A stretch of 64,000 nt of DNA from Rariloculus sp965263005 (GCF_965263005.1 NZ_OZ253579.1:496001-560000), one strand, 5' to 3'; positions 33,401 through 42,492 are shown, counted from the stretch's first letter. The notes: generated by a model not told the origin, from the sequence alone. Numbers and translations are program-made.

Positions 33401-34785
33401 TGGAAGCGCTCGGACCCGTCACGGCAGAGGTCGTCGCGAAACCGCTCGGGCTATCGGCGGCCGAGATCGCCGTGCCGCTCGCCGCGCTTGAGCAGCACGG
33501 TGCGATCATGCGAGGCGCATTCATCAGCGGTGCCGATACCGAGCAGTGGTGCGAGCGGAGGTTGCTTGCACGGATTCACCGCTACACGCTCAAGCGCCTG
33601 CGCAGCGAGATCGAGCCGGTCTCACTCGCCGACTATCAGCGATTTCTTTTTCATTGGCAGGGGCTCGCGGCAGATCGCCGCGAGGGCCGCGAAGCCTTGC
33701 GCGCCGTGCTCGGCGAGCTGCAGGGATTGGCGCTGCCCGCCGCCGTGTGGGAACGCGAAGTGCTGCCCGCCCGAGTCGAGGGCTATGGAACCGATCTGAT
33801 CGACGAGCTTTCAGCGTCGGGCGAGATCGTCTGGTGGCGCCCGCGGCTCGGCACGGTCGCGGCGGCCGGGCGATCCGTCACGGTGGCGGCGTCTCCGATG
33901 GCTATCGTGCCACGCGTGGAGCTGCTCCATTGGCGCCTTCTCGCCGAGTCGCGCAACGCCGCTCACGGTCCGCCGGGCGTCTCCGGACGCGCCGAGCGCG
34001 TACTGCGGGAGCTTGAATCGCGCGGAGCGTTGTTTTTCGTCGAGCTCGTGCAACACACGCGGTTGCTGCGTGTCGAGGTCGAGAACGCACTCGGCGAGCT
34101 CGTTGCGAACGGCCTGGTCACAGCCGATGCGTTCAGCGGTCTCAGGGCGCTTATCGCGCCGCAGCGGCGGCGGCAGGGGTTTAGCGGCCGCTCGCGGACC
34201 CGCCGCCGCTCGGTCAGTTTCGATGCGGCGGGTCGTTGGGCCGTGATCGAAGCGGGGGCTGATGCCGCTCGGGACCCGGCCGCCGCAAGCGATGCCGTCG
34301 AGGCGGCGGCGAGGGCTCTGCTTCGCCGCTACGGTGTCGTTGCGCGCGGCGTGCTTGCCCGCGAAGCTCTGGCGCCGAGCTGGCGGGAACTCGTGACGGT
34401 CTATCGCCGCTGGGAAGCGCGCGGCGAGCTTCGCGGCGGCAGGTTCGTCGACGTCCTCGGAGGCGAGCAGTTCGCACTGAGTGAGGCCGTCGAATCCCTG
34501 AGGCGTGTCCGGCGTGCCGGGAGCGATGACGAGTGGGTCGTGATCTCTGCCGCGGATCCGTTGAATCTCGCAGGCTTGATCAGCGGCGACAAACGCGTGG
34601 CGGCCGTCGCCGTGCACCGCGTGGCTTATCGTCGCGGTGTACCCGTCGCCGCCCGGCAGGCTTCAGGCATCGACTGGCTCGCCCCACTCGACAGTAGCCA
34701 AAAGCGTCACGCCAGCGCGCTGCTTGATCGGTCCACGGGACGAAGCCGGGACCGGCCCCCGTTTCTTGCGCGAAGAGGGCGCTGA
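30457..34785 (+). CDS. lhr: Large DEAD/DEAH-box helicase Lhr
   Basis: A 1442-residue ATP-dependent helicase. Motif I is SAPTGSGKTLAAFLA near residue 45, motif Ib is TTPESLYILLTS, motif II is DEIH (VDEIHAVAGNKRGAHLALSLERL), motif III is SATTKP, and motifs IV-VI appear as VFVNTRRLAER, SSLELGIDIGDVDLVCQLGSP and LLQRVGRSGH. A long C-terminal half of winged-helix and Lhr-specific domains follows, as in the long Lhr of enterics and mycobacteria (E. coli about 1538 residues). The role is DNA repair or RNA-DNA processing; no nuclease or ligase partner is adjacent. Repeat copies flank it on both sides. Confidence 0.92.
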   Translation: MTRESFHPAVERWFSSTFEAPTPVQLEAWNAIASGSHTVISAPTGSGKTLAAFLAVIDALVKQALADRLSDETRILYVSPLKALSNDVQKNLQQPLEGIRRELIGLALPDAPIRASVRTGDTPQSERAKMRRRPPHILVTTPESLYILLTSESGRRMLGTVRTVIVDEIHAVAGNKRGAHLALSLERLGALCGEPPTRVGISATTKPIARIAEYLTGNPDIPCMIIDAGHVRDRDLELDLPQSPLEAIMANEVWTEVYDRLAELIREHRTTLVFVNTRRLAERAARHLAERLGEDAVTSHHGSLAKEHRLRAEQRLKQGDIKAIVATSSLELGIDIGDVDLVCQLGSPRSIAALLQRVGRSGHGPQALPKGRLFPLSCDELVECAALLASVGRRELDAIRLCRGALDVLTQQIVAEVSMREWRVDELLALVRKAAPYRDIEPGAFTALVRMLAEGFSTQRGRRGAHLFFDRVNGTLRGRRGARLTAVTNGGAIPDQFDYDVVLLPNEISVGTLNEDFAFESLPGDIFQLGSTSYRILKVRTGKVYVEDAKGRPPNIPFWFGEAPGRSDELSQSVSALRERVDRELASRSGAEAAAALSGELGLSEPAAEQLVEYLAAARAALGLLPTAEKIVFERFFDEAGDTHLVIHSPLGARVNRAWGLALRKRFCRRFNFELQAAALDDSIVLSLGTMHSFALADVAKYLTSRSVRHVLTQAVVGAPIFSTYWRWNATIALAVRRFRNGKRAPPQFQRIDSEDLLATVFPEQLACAENLPGGDLAIPDHPLVTQTLADCLTAAMDIDGLERLLSRIEAGDVEILCRDLAAPSPLAQEILGAKRYAFLDDAPAEERRTLAVQSRRYTSVGEASELGRLDPAAIERVRAEAWPEVRNADELDDALAVLGFVTEEEGAAADCWPACFESLKRDGRATVFALPAGGRLWVGAQRLAELLLVFTTGRASPDARVLPSDVGDRDTALRELVRSRLEALGPVTAEVVAKPLGLSAAEIAVPLAALEQHGAIMRGAFISGADTEQWCERRLLARIHRYTLKRLRSEIEPVSLADYQRFLFHWQGLAADRREGREALRAVLGELQGLALPAAVWEREVLPARVEGYGTDLIDELSASGEIVWWRPRLGTVAAAGRSVTVAASPMAIVPRVELLHWRLLAESRNAAHGPPGVSGRAERVLRELESRGALFFVELVQHTRLLRVEVENALGELVANGLVTADAFSGLRALIAPQRRRQGFSGRSRTRRRSVSFDAAGRWAVIEAGADAARDPAAASDAVEAAARALLRRYGVVARGVLAREALAPSWRELVTVYRRWEARGELRGGRFVDVLGGEQFALSEAVESLRRVRRAGSDDEWVVISAADPLNLAGLISGDKRVAAVAVHRVAYRRGVPVAARQASGIDWLAPLDSSQKRHASALLDRSTGRSRDRPPFLARRGR

Positions 34786-34796
34786 CGGTCTCGACT

Positions 34797-34905
34797 GCTG
34801 GCGGCCCGTGGCGAAAGTCCCGCGTCGCAGCGAGACCGGCGAGGCGCCCGGCCGGCAAGTCGGTTTTCCGCCCCATGCAGCGGGACTTTCGCCGGGGGCG
34901 GCTAG
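34797..34905. repeat. CTAG palindromic repeat, shortened copy (copy 4)
   Basis: About 108 bp. The left arm GCGGCCCGTGGCGAAAGTCC leads into GCGTCGCAGCGAGACCGGCG and GAGGCGCCCGGC; the right arm is ATGCAGCGGGACTTTCGCC ending GGCTAG. The central hairpin is deleted. It fills the convergent gap between lhr and the TonB receptor and supplies the receptor's TAG stop (34902-34904). Confidence 0.82.
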
Positions 34906-37700
34906 AACTCGAAACTCGCCTTTGCGTACAGCAAGCGGCCGCGCGGGTCGTGGACCTTGGAGTCGTAGCCGCCGTTCGTCGCGACGTGCGGCGGCTCCTC
35001 CTCGAACACGTTTATCGCGCCGAACGAGATCGTTGGCCCGGAGTCGCGGTTGAAGCGGAAATTGTATTGCGCGTCGACGGTGAAGAAACTGTCGATCGGG
35101 CGAAACGACTCGGGTCCCTGGCCTGACCCGACCTGGTCGTCCTGGTAGGAATCGATGTAGCGCAGGAACACGTTGATGCCGTGGTTGTCGCGCCGCCAGT
35201 GGACGAACCCGTTCGCCCGCCACTCTGGCGTCGAGGTCGCGAAGTTCGCGAAGTTGCGGCGTCCGAGCCCGTCAATGAGCCCGGCCTGGGGATCGACCAG
35301 ATCGTACGTGGAGATCAGCGTCGTATCGGCGCCAACGGCGAACGTGCCGCCGTTCGCCGTGTCCGTCTCGTAGACGATCGAGACATCGAAGCCGTCGGTC
35401 TCGAGCGACGAAGCGTTCGCGTAGTATGAATTCACACGCAGCAGCAGGCCGGTCGCCGGATCGCGTACAACCTGACCTTGTGCTTGCGCATCGCCGGCGC
35501 CGGCGGCGTTCAATATGACTTGCGGGTTTTGCTGGATGATGACCTGGCCGTAGTCGAACGACCAGTAGTCGATACCGAGTTCAACTCGATCCGTGATCGA
35601 CCAGCTCAAGCCGAAATTCGCGACGTCGGCTTCTGCGGGCTTAAGCCTCTGGCCGCTCGGGTCGGGTTGCGCACTAACCGGGAAGAATTGCAGAACGCCG
35701 ACATTCGGATCGGTGAGTTCCTGCAGCGACGTTTGCACGCCGAACACTTGATAGGTCGACGGCGCCCGGAAAGATGTGCCCAGGGAGCCGCGCAGCGAGA
35801 GCGCCGTGTTGGGCCGCCAGAGGAAGCTCAGTTTGGGATCCGTCGAGTCGACGCCGCCGCCGTAGTCCTCGTAGCGTGCGGCCAACTGAAGCTCCAACGT
35901 CTCACTGACGGGCAGCGCGAGCTCGGCAAAGACAGCGGCGATGTCGCGCGCGCCCGCGAAATCCGGGTTGCCGGCGAGGAACAGGAAATTGTTGCTGTTG
36001 AAATTCTCGTCATAGTCGTAGACGAGGGCCTCGTCACGTAACTGCGCGCCCAATGCGATACCGGCCGGTCCGCCGGCAAGCTCGCCGAATCGACCGGTCA
36101 CGAATCCGTCGAGCGTCTTCTGTTCGTTCGTAGCGTCGAAGCTGAAATCGCCGAGCAGGTAGTCGAACATCGCGGCAGAGTTCCGCGTGCCGGCGCCCGT
36201 AAGCGCGCTGCCGAACGGGTTGAAGTATTCGCAACCGCCGACGCCGGGGACCCTCGTGCCAGGGTCGCACGCAAGTCCGCCTAATCCGCGTATCGCGAGG
36301 TCGAACGCGCCGATGAGAGTGTCCCGCGTGGCGACGAAGAAATCGTTCTCACTGATCGTGAAACCAAGCTCGAAGTGCCAGCTCGCACTGATTTCCCTGG
36401 ACAGGGTCGCGGCCAGACGCCAGGTCTCCGATTCGTGGGTGCTTGGCTCCGCCGCGCCGCCGGCGCCGATGATTCGGCCGATGAAATTGACGTCAGTACC
36501 GTACGGGTTGTCGGGATGCACGGCGGAAACGGTCGGAAAAGCGGCAAACGGGAATGACGGCGACTGGTTGCGCTCGGCCTCGTTGCTTGCGACATGCAGC
36601 TCCACTCGCGAGCTCGTGCGGTCGCTGAACTCGTGCACGAGCTCCACGTAGGCCGACGCGCGCTGCTCCTCGGGCACGAGCACGAAGTAATCCCCGAAGT
36701 CGAACATGCACAGTCCGACCGGGATAGCGCCGATCGCGCTCGGTACCGAGCGCGCGATGCCGGGAATGACCTTTGGATCCTGCGCCGCGATTGTCGTGCA
36801 ATCGGGGTCGGCGAACACCGGGAGCTGGGCGCCCGGAACGGGCGGCAAGCCGAGCCGGGGCTCGAGCGCGTCGGCGACGCCGTTGCGGTTCGTGTCGAAC
36901 GCGGCCGTCCAAACGAGAGCGTAAGCCGGGTTCGCCGGCAGCGAGGGAACGAGGAACGAGCCCGGATTACCTGCCTGGCTCAGATCGTCGGCTGCTGTCG
37001 ACAACCTGCGGTCGCGTGTACTCAAGGGCTCGCGATCGAGCAGGCTGAATGCGAGCAGAAAGCTTGTCGAGTCGTAGTCGACGCCGTACAGGCCGCTGAG
37101 CTGGACATCTTCCTGAGGATGACCGTCGACTGTTTGCAGTTCCACGTTGAATTCGAAACCGTCAAAGCCGCTGCGAGTGATGAAGTTCACGACGCCCGCG
37201 ACGGCTTCAGAGCCATAGAGCGCTGCGGCGCCGTCCTTGAGCACCTCGATCCGGTCGAACGCGATCATCGGCGGCAGCGACGAGGTATCGACGAAGTTCT
37301 CGCCTTGATCCGTCGGGACGGCGCTCTGTGTCTGGCGGCGGCCGTTGAGCAGCACGAGCGTCGAGTCGACGCCGAGTCCGCGAAGGTTGACGTTGCTCGT
37401 GCCCGTGCTCGCGTTCTGCGTGAAGGCATCGGGATTGTTTTCAGACCCGGTGTTGATCGTGAGGTCTTCGATCACGTCGCTTATCTCATTGACACCGAGT
37501 GCGTCGAGGTCCTCGCGCGTAATCGTGATCAAAGGCGACGGCGTGTCGAACTGCGACTGGCGCCTGATATACGTTCCGGTGACGATGACTTCCTCAAGCA
37601 CGCCCCCGGCAGCCTGCTGGGCGAACGCGGAGCCCGTGATCGAGCCGGGCGCGAGCGGGACAGCCAACGAAGTGACGAGTATCCACCGGTTTGCGATCAT
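34902..37700 (-). CDS. TonB-dependent outer-membrane receptor
   Basis: A 932-residue receptor from the ATG at 37700, which begins a good signal peptide (ANRWILVTSLAVPLAPG to SAFAQQ). An ATG at 37766 overlaps the ancestral stop of the broken lipase gene by 4 nt (ATGA) and is the alternative. The TonB-box-like VLEEVIVTGTYI precedes the plug (FDTPSPLITITREDLDALGV, VNLRGLGVDSTLVLLNGRR, IEVLKDGAAALYGSEAVAGVVNFITR in blocks), then a 22-strand barrel ending in the aromatic ASFEF. The type is common in bacteria with many receptors for oligomers or peptides; the substrate is unknown. Its origin beside a lipase suggests uptake of released products. Confidence 0.88.
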   Translation of the reverse strand: MIANRWILVTSLAVPLAPGSITGSAFAQQAAGGVLEEVIVTGTYIRRQSQFDTPSPLITITREDLDALGVNEISDVIEDLTINTGSENNPDAFTQNASTGTSNVNLRGLGVDSTLVLLNGRRQTQSAVPTDQGENFVDTSSLPPMIAFDRIEVLKDGAAALYGSEAVAGVVNFITRSGFDGFEFNVELQTVDGHPQEDVQLSGLYGVDYDSTSFLLAFSLLDREPLSTRDRRLSTAADDLSQAGNPGSFLVPSLPANPAYALVWTAAFDTNRNGVADALEPRLGLPPVPGAQLPVFADPDCTTIAAQDPKVIPGIARSVPSAIGAIPVGLCMFDFGDYFVLVPEEQRASAYVELVHEFSDRTSSRVELHVASNEAERNQSPSFPFAAFPTVSAVHPDNPYGTDVNFIGRIIGAGGAAEPSTHESETWRLAATLSREISASWHFELGFTISENDFFVATRDTLIGAFDLAIRGLGGLACDPGTRVPGVGGCEYFNPFGSALTGAGTRNSAAMFDYLLGDFSFDATNEQKTLDGFVTGRFGELAGGPAGIALGAQLRDEALVYDYDENFNSNNFLFLAGNPDFAGARDIAAVFAELALPVSETLELQLAARYEDYGGGVDSTDPKLSFLWRPNTALSLRGSLGTSFRAPSTYQVFGVQTSLQELTDPNVGVLQFFPVSAQPDPSGQRLKPAEADVANFGLSWSITDRVELGIDYWSFDYGQVIIQQNPQVILNAAGAGDAQAQGQVVRDPATGLLLRVNSYYANASSLETDGFDVSIVYETDTANGGTFAVGADTTLISTYDLVDPQAGLIDGLGRRNFANFATSTPEWRANGFVHWRRDNHGINVFLRYIDSYQDDQVGSGQGPESFRPIDSFFTVDAQYNFRFNRDSGPTISFGAINVFEEEPPHVATNGGYDSKVHDPRGRLLYAKASFEF

Positions 37701-37762
37701 GATCGTTGCCCTTCGGCCGGCAGCCGCCGGAGACCGCCGGCGTTGGTTCGCCACCCGGCTGC

Positions 37763-39738
37763 TCATCGCACGATCTCCGTGTTGCCGATTGGCAGTGTCG
37801 TGCCGGCGCTTGCGGCAAACGTTACCGTCTGTGCTTGCATCTCCTCGGTCACGGCGAGATCGACGAACGGATAGAAGATCGACGAGTGACGCCGGCCGTG
37901 AATCTCACTATCCCGCGGATGCCGCCGGCGTCGACCGTCGTCTCGCTGATGTCGGTCAGCCCCATGACTCGCGCGAGATTGTCGGTCAGCGTGGCGGGCA
38001 CGGCTATATCGGAAACTACCTCGATCACGTGAATCGGATGGTTGATCGCGGCCGCGGCGCCAAAGTTGATCGGATCGATGGGGTCCAGAATCGTCTGCAA
38101 ATCGCGCGCGAAGTTGTCGAAGGCGAGCGTGCCGAAGGCCAGGCCCTGGGCTTCGATCGCGCGGCGCATGGGCAGTCCGAAGTCTATTGCGCCCGGGTCG
38201 TACAGGAATTGCGTGTACGGTCCGCCGGGGCTGGCGAGTGTTGCGGTCCTGATGTCGTCATTGATCGCGAGGAAGGCCGTGCTGAAGATGCTGCCCAGCG
38301 ATACGGCGACGAAGTGGATACGGCCGCCATCCACATCGGCCTCGCCGTCCGCGTCGAAGTCGAGGTTCGGCAGCGAGCGAACGAGTTGGATCAGATCGGC
38401 AACCGCCTGCCTGCCGTTGTCTCTGGCGTTCAACGGATTGTTCAGGTTCAGGATCTGCCAACCGTTGTCGATTACCCCATCCGCAGCGTAATTGCCGAGT
38501 TGGCCGACGTTGTCGAGGCCGAAGTGACGCTCCGTCGTTCCGAAAGGGTTGGTCGGCGCGTTGTAGAACGGACTGTTGATATCAGTGACGCCGTGCAGCG
38601 GCAGATCGATCGCCACAACGGCGAAGCCAAACCGCGCGAACGCGTCGGCCATTGTCACCATGGTCGTCCTGTCGCGCGTAATGCCATGCTGCAACACGGC
38701 AACGGGCGAACCGTAGTCCGGTTTCGTCATGCCGCTGCGTGGATTGGGCCGTGACGCGAGAAGCGGGATTTTCACGGGCTCCCCCGCAGGCAGCGGCGTT
38801 GGATCGTCGTCCGTGGGCGGCGGGGCGATCCACACGCTGTCGAGCGGAGCGGTTTGACTACCGTAGTAGCTTATTTCGATAAACCCGGCGTAGAGATCCG
38901 CCAGCCCCGGCAAGCCTATGCCGAGGTCGGCCGTGCTCCTGCCGGTCGGTACGGCGGCAATGGCGCGCGCGCTTGTTGTCGCGTCGAGTCGTTCGAGTAT
39001 GTCTCCCGTCGGCTGCGTGGATACGCTCCACGCGCTGACGATGGCGTTTCCCGGCAAGCCGAGGCGAACGCCCGCGTCGATCAGCGGCCCGATTGCGGGC
39101 AGCAAGGCGTCGAGCCCGGGGTTGCCCGTCATCACGTTGGCAAGATGAGCGTCCCTGACCAGCCCGAACACCGTATCGGCGGACGCCGCTACGCCGGCCG
39201 CGCTCCTGATCCCGCTCGTGAGAATGAATGCCTAGGTGGTCTTGGGCAGCAACGGGCGCAATGGTGCGAATTCGAGGACGGCGCCGCCCGTACCGGCCGC
39301 GGTCGAGATCCTGAGCTCGTAGTCAACGCCGGGAACCTGCGCAGTGCCGTTGGTCGCGTTGAGAACGAATACGGATTCGGTGCCGCTCGGGACCGCAAGC
39401 GGATTGAACGGCACGAGGGTCCGGGGATCGATCGGCGCGTTGAACGGCGCCGAGATCCTCGCCGTCGTCGAGAAGCCCTCGAGCGTGTTCAAGGCCCTGG
39501 CGAGCGGGCTCGTGACCTTCACCGGCACGCTCAGCGTTTGGTTGGGCAGGTTGTAAATATCGTTCGGGTACGGCCCGATATCGACCGGAGGCGCGTACAG
39601 AGCGACGAATCCCTGTCCGGTGGGCGCCGGAGCCGGCTGGAAATCGATGGGCTCCGGGCCGGTCGATGAGCCGCTCTCGCAACCGGCAACGAGAACCAGT
39701 GAGCCCAGCGTGACGGCGGCGATTACGCCTTTCATCAT
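37763..39738 (-). pseudogene. Broken VolA/Pla-1-type extracellular lipase
   Basis: The reading frame starts at 39738 with a lipoprotein signal (LGSLVLVAGCESG) and the lipase N-terminal domain. It is interrupted by an in-frame TAG at 39232-39234 within LLPKTT-stop-AFILTSGIRS, where relatives have Tyr. It continues in the same frame to the alpha/beta-hydrolase domain (LQHGITRDRTTMV, FVAVSLGSIFSTAFL). Near 37889-37890 the frame shifts: the recorded frame ends TRRSSIRSSISP-stop, while the neighbouring frame reads RHSSIFYPFVDLAVTEEMQAQ as family C termini do and ends at 37763. One nonsense change and one single-base deletion make it a pseudogene unless they are sequencing errors. The nucleophile GxSxG equivalent is SLGS. 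Confidence 0.8.
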
Positions 39739-39881
39739 TGAACGCTTCCGGTGTCTGCGTGCTCGCGTGCGGTACGGTGACGGCAGTCAGCCGCTACGGT
39801 GCGAAACGCGATTATATACCCGAGAGGCAGCCTCGCATATTCGTTCGCGTACAATGGGTTGGCCCATCCTTCGGAATATCA

Positions 39882-40892
39882 GCATTGAAAATCGCCGTAT
39901 TGTTCGGCGGCGACGGCGCCGAGCGCGATGTATCGGTCGCTAGCGCGGCCCAGGTCGTCGAAGCGCTGCGCGCCCGGGGTCACGACCTGATCGCGGTCGA
40001 CGCCGGCCGTGGCAGACTGACCCCGGCCGACGAGCGCAAATTGTTCGCCCGCCGCATCGACCGTCTTCCGCCCGGGCGAACCGCGGCAATGGACTTGCCG
40101 GCCGTCGCCGCAACATCGGACCTGCACGACGTGGATCTGGTCTTCCTCGCACTACACGGGGGCAGTGGCGAGAACGGAACCGTTCAGTCGCTGCTCGATC
40201 TCGCCGGGATCGCCTACACGGGATCAGGCAGGCTTGGCAGCGCGCTGGCATGGGACAAGGATGTCGCGAAGCGCCTGTTGCGCGCCGCTGGCATCCCGAC
40301 TCCGGACTGGTTGATGGCGCCGGTCGACGAGAGCGCCGTGGAGGCCGAGATCGGTTATCCGGTCATCGTGAAGCCGAACGGCCAGGGCTCGACGGTCGGG
40401 CTCACGCTCGTCGAGTCGGCCCGTGAGCTTTCGCAAGCTGTCAACGTCGCCGCCCGGTCGGATACCGAGGTCATGTTCGAGCGCTACGTGCCCGGCCGCG
40501 AGCTCACTGTCGGGATTCTCGGGGAGACCGCGCTACCCGTCGGCGAGATCGTGCCGAGTGCGGGACCGGTTTTCGACTATACGGCGAAATACACTACCGG
40601 CGCGGCCGAGGAGATCTTTCCGGCCGATCTGACGACGGCACAGACACGGCGCATCCAGGCGCTCGCGCTCGAAGTTCACCGTGCGCTCAAGCTCGACGAT
40701 TACAGCCGCGTCGATTTCCGGATGGATCCTGACGGCGGCCTTTGGTGCCTCGAGGCGAACACGCTGCCGGGCCTGAGTTCCGGCAGTTTGCTGCCGCAGG
40801 CCGCCGCCGCGTCAGGCATCACTTTCCCTGAGCTCTGCGAGCGCCTTTGCGCGGCCGCGCTTGAGCGTCGAGGTGCTCGGGCGGGCAGCTAA
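39882..40892 (+). CDS. ddl: D-alanine--D-alanine ligase
   Basis: Makes the D-Ala-D-Ala dipeptide for peptidoglycan. The product is 336 residues from a TTG at 39882 (LKIAVLFGGDGAERDVS), the only sensible in-frame start. Visible ATP-grasp marks are FLALHGGSGENGTVQSLLD, the YPVIVKPNGQGSTVGL glycine-rich loop, the FERYVPGRELTV segment and the metal-binding LWCLEANTLPGLSSGSLLP end. It stands alone, outside a mur cluster. Its stop overlaps the convergent peroxiredoxin gene by 4 bp. Confidence 0.93.
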   Translation, partial: ALKIAVLFGGDGAERDVSVASAAQVVEALRARGHDLIAVDAGRGRLTPADERKLFARRIDRLPPGRTAAMDLPAVAATSDLHDVDLVFLALHGGSGENGTVQSLLDLAGIAYTGSGRLGSALAWDKDVAKRLLRAAGIPTPDWLMAPVDESAVEAEIGYPVIVKPNGQGSTVGLTLVESARELSQAVNVAARSDTEVMFERYVPGRELTVGILGETALPVGEIVPSAGPVFDYTAKYTTGAAEEIFPADLTTAQTRRIQALALEVHRALKLDDYSRVDFRMDPDGGLWCLEANTLPGLSSGSLLPQAAAASGITFPELCERLCAAALERRGARAGS

Positions 40893-41548
40893 TCGGGTTG
40901 CGGCACGATCCTGAGGTAGGGCTTGGGCGCTTTCCAGCCGTCCGGGAATTTCTCCTTCGCGGCTTCATTGGAAACGGCCGGGACGATGATGACGTCCTCG
41001 CCCTGTTTCCAGTTTACGGGAGTCGCGACCTGATGCCTGGCCGTGAGCTGAATCGAGTCGAGCAGCCTCAGCACCTCATCGAAGTTCCGGCCCGTGCTCA
41101 TCGGGTAGGTCAGCGTTGCCTTGATCTTCTTGTCCGGCCCGATGACGAAGACCGAGCGCACCGTAGCGTTGTCGGCGGCCGTTCTCTCCTTCGCCGGGCC
41201 GCTCGCGTTCGGATGCAGCATGTCGTAGAGCTTGGCTACCTTGAGGTCGCTGCCGTCAATGATCGGATAGCTTACGGCGTGGCCCTGAGTTTCCTCGATG
41301 TCCTTCGACCACGCGAGATGGTCTTCGGCGGAATCGTTGCTAAGCCCGACGACCTTGCAGTTGCGCTTGTCGAATTCCGGCTTGAGACCGGCCATGTAGC
41401 CGAGCTCCGTCGTGCACACGGGCGTGAAATCCTTCGGATGTGAGAACAGGATCGCCCAGCCGTCGCCGATCCAGTCGTGGAAATCGATGCTTCCTTCGGT
41501 CGTGATTGCCGTGAAATTGGGTGCTTCGTCGCCGATATGTAGTGACAT
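40889..41548 (-). CDS. 1-Cys peroxiredoxin (Prx6 type)
   Basis: A 219-residue cytoplasmic peroxidase that reduces H2O2 and organic peroxides. The peroxidatic cysteine is in HPKDFTPVCTTELG near residue 45, with the catalytic Thr and Arg (RSVFVIGPDKKIK segment) present. There is no CxxxxC resolving cysteine; the other Cys (KRNCK) is not in a resolving position. The long C-terminal extension (TPVNWKQGEDVIIVP) is that of the Prx6 subfamily. The stop overlaps ddl in a CTAA sequence. Confidence 0.93.
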   Translation of the reverse strand: MSLHIGDEAPNFTAITTEGSIDFHDWIGDGWAILFSHPKDFTPVCTTELGYMAGLKPEFDKRNCKVVGLSNDSAEDHLAWSKDIEETQGHAVSYPIIDGSDLKVAKLYDMLHPNASGPAKERTAADNATVRSVFVIGPDKKIKATLTYPMSTGRNFDEVLRLLDSIQLTARHQVATPVNWKQGEDVIIVPAVSNEAAKEKFPDGWKAPKPYLRIVPQPD

Positions 41549-41590
41549 CGTTGCTCCAGAAATTGCTATCGCGATTTGGAAATTGCGGCG

Positions 41591-41989
41591 TTAGCGTAGC
41601 ACGATTGGCGCCGCACGCCAGACCGCGTAAGCGCAGACGAGCCAACCTGCCATGAAGCACAGACCGCCTGCGGGTGTCGCGCTACCGAGCCAGTCCGGCG
41701 CACCCAGCGCCGTCGCGTAGATCGTGCCTGAGAAGAGCACCGTGCCGGCGGCGAAGAGCCAGCCCGCGAGCTTCAGTTGCCAAGCGGGCTCATAACGCTC
41801 ACCGAGCGCCGCTACCGCCAACATGCCAAGCCCGTGGTAGAACTGGTAGTCGACGGCCGTCCGGAACGTTTCCAGTGCCCGCGGCTCGAGCACTGCGTCG
41901 AGGCCGTGGGCCGCGTATGCGCCCAATGCCGTTGCGACGAACAGCGAGAGCGCAGCGACAGCCAACAGTATCTTTCCAACCAACGACAT
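41591..41989 (-). CDS. DUF423 small membrane protein
   Basis: A 132-residue integral membrane protein from the ATG at 41989; an upstream ATG at 42016 is less likely. Four hydrophobic helices and the DUF423 signature GAYAAHGLDAVLEPRALETFRTAVDYQFYHGLG (short blocks AAHGL and YQFYHGLG) are seen, with TPAGGLCFMAGWL at the end. The family is widespread and of unknown function. It sits between the peroxiredoxin and the tRNA, on the same strand as both. Confidence 0.85.
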   Translation of the reverse strand: MSLVGKILLAVAALSLFVATALGAYAAHGLDAVLEPRALETFRTAVDYQFYHGLGMLAVAALGERYEPAWQLKLAGWLFAAGTVLFSGTIYATALGAPDWLGSATPAGGLCFMAGWLVCAYAVWRAAPIVLR

Positions 41990-42062
41990 CGGCAGATCCT
42001 CTCGCCACGGCGCCAACAGCCGCGGTCGAACAACACATGCTGCAAAATGGACCGAGGCAGAA

Positions 42063-42373
42063 TGGTGGGCCCGGTAGGACTCGAACCTACGACCAAGGGA
42101 TTCACTGTATCCCGCCGTTTCCGACGGGAGCGGACTATCTCTTCACCCGCAAGTCGCCTTGCTGGGGTGCGGGACGCTCTTGCCTGTCATTAAGAGCACT
42201 GAAGCTCTCAGGTAGTCTCTGCACCTTCCGCCAGTGTACCGGCGGCTTGGCTCAGGATTGCCGGCACGGCGTGCTGCGGTTTCCCTGAATTCATCCCGTC
42301 CACTTCACGGCTCACACCGCGAAGGCACCATTTTCGATGAGTCCCCTGCTCTAACCAACTGAGCTACAGGCCC
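42063..42373 (-). tRNA. ileX: tRNA-Ile2 (anticodon CAU, lysidine-modified), interrupted by an intron
   Basis: Exon 1 (42373-42337, 37 nt) begins GGGCCTGTAGCTCAG and ends GGGGACTCAT. Exon 2 (42102-42063, 40 nt) begins AATCCCTTGGTCGTAGG and ends with encoded CCA. Joined they give a 77-nt cloverleaf with a 7-bp acceptor (one G-U pair), the T-loop GGTTCGAGTCC, an anticodon stem GGGGA/TCCCT and loop CTCATAA. The CTCATAATC...TTGGTCG context is that of tRNA-Ile2, whose CAU is read as AUA after lysidine addition by TilS, rather than elongator Met. Its place downstream of rpoD matches ileX in E. coli. The intron interrupts directly after the anticodon. Confidence 0.9.
42103..42336 (-). ncRNA. Group I self-splicing intron in the tRNA-Ile2 anticodon loop (Azoarcus-like)
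   Basis: A 234-nt intron. The 5' splice site follows CAT; internal guide GTG (42328-42326) can pair with CAT to give the obligatory U-G pair. Core elements read in order: P-like GAATTCAGGGAAACC (42292-42278), Q-like AATCCTGAGCCAAGCC (42259-42244), R-like GGTGCAGAGACTACC (within 42225-42204) and S-like AAGAGATAGTCC (42143-42132). They closely follow the Azoarcus tRNA-Ile ribozyme core as I recall it. The intron ends in the required G (42103). No open frame or homing endonuclease is present, so it is a minimal ribozyme of the IC3 class by resemblance. Confidence 0.88.
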
Positions 42374-42441
42374 ACGCGCGCTATGGTAACACCGGCAGGG
42401 CAGCGAGCATCTTCGACGCCTGAGTGTCGCACCACGCCGAA

Positions 42442-42492
42442 GCCGGGCGCCTCGCCGGTCTCGGTGCGACGCGGGACTTTCGCCGCGGACTG

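Noticed and set aside
42374..42441. Possible second tRNA or intron fragment next to tRNA-Ile2
   Set aside because: No cloverleaf or CCA end can be formed here.
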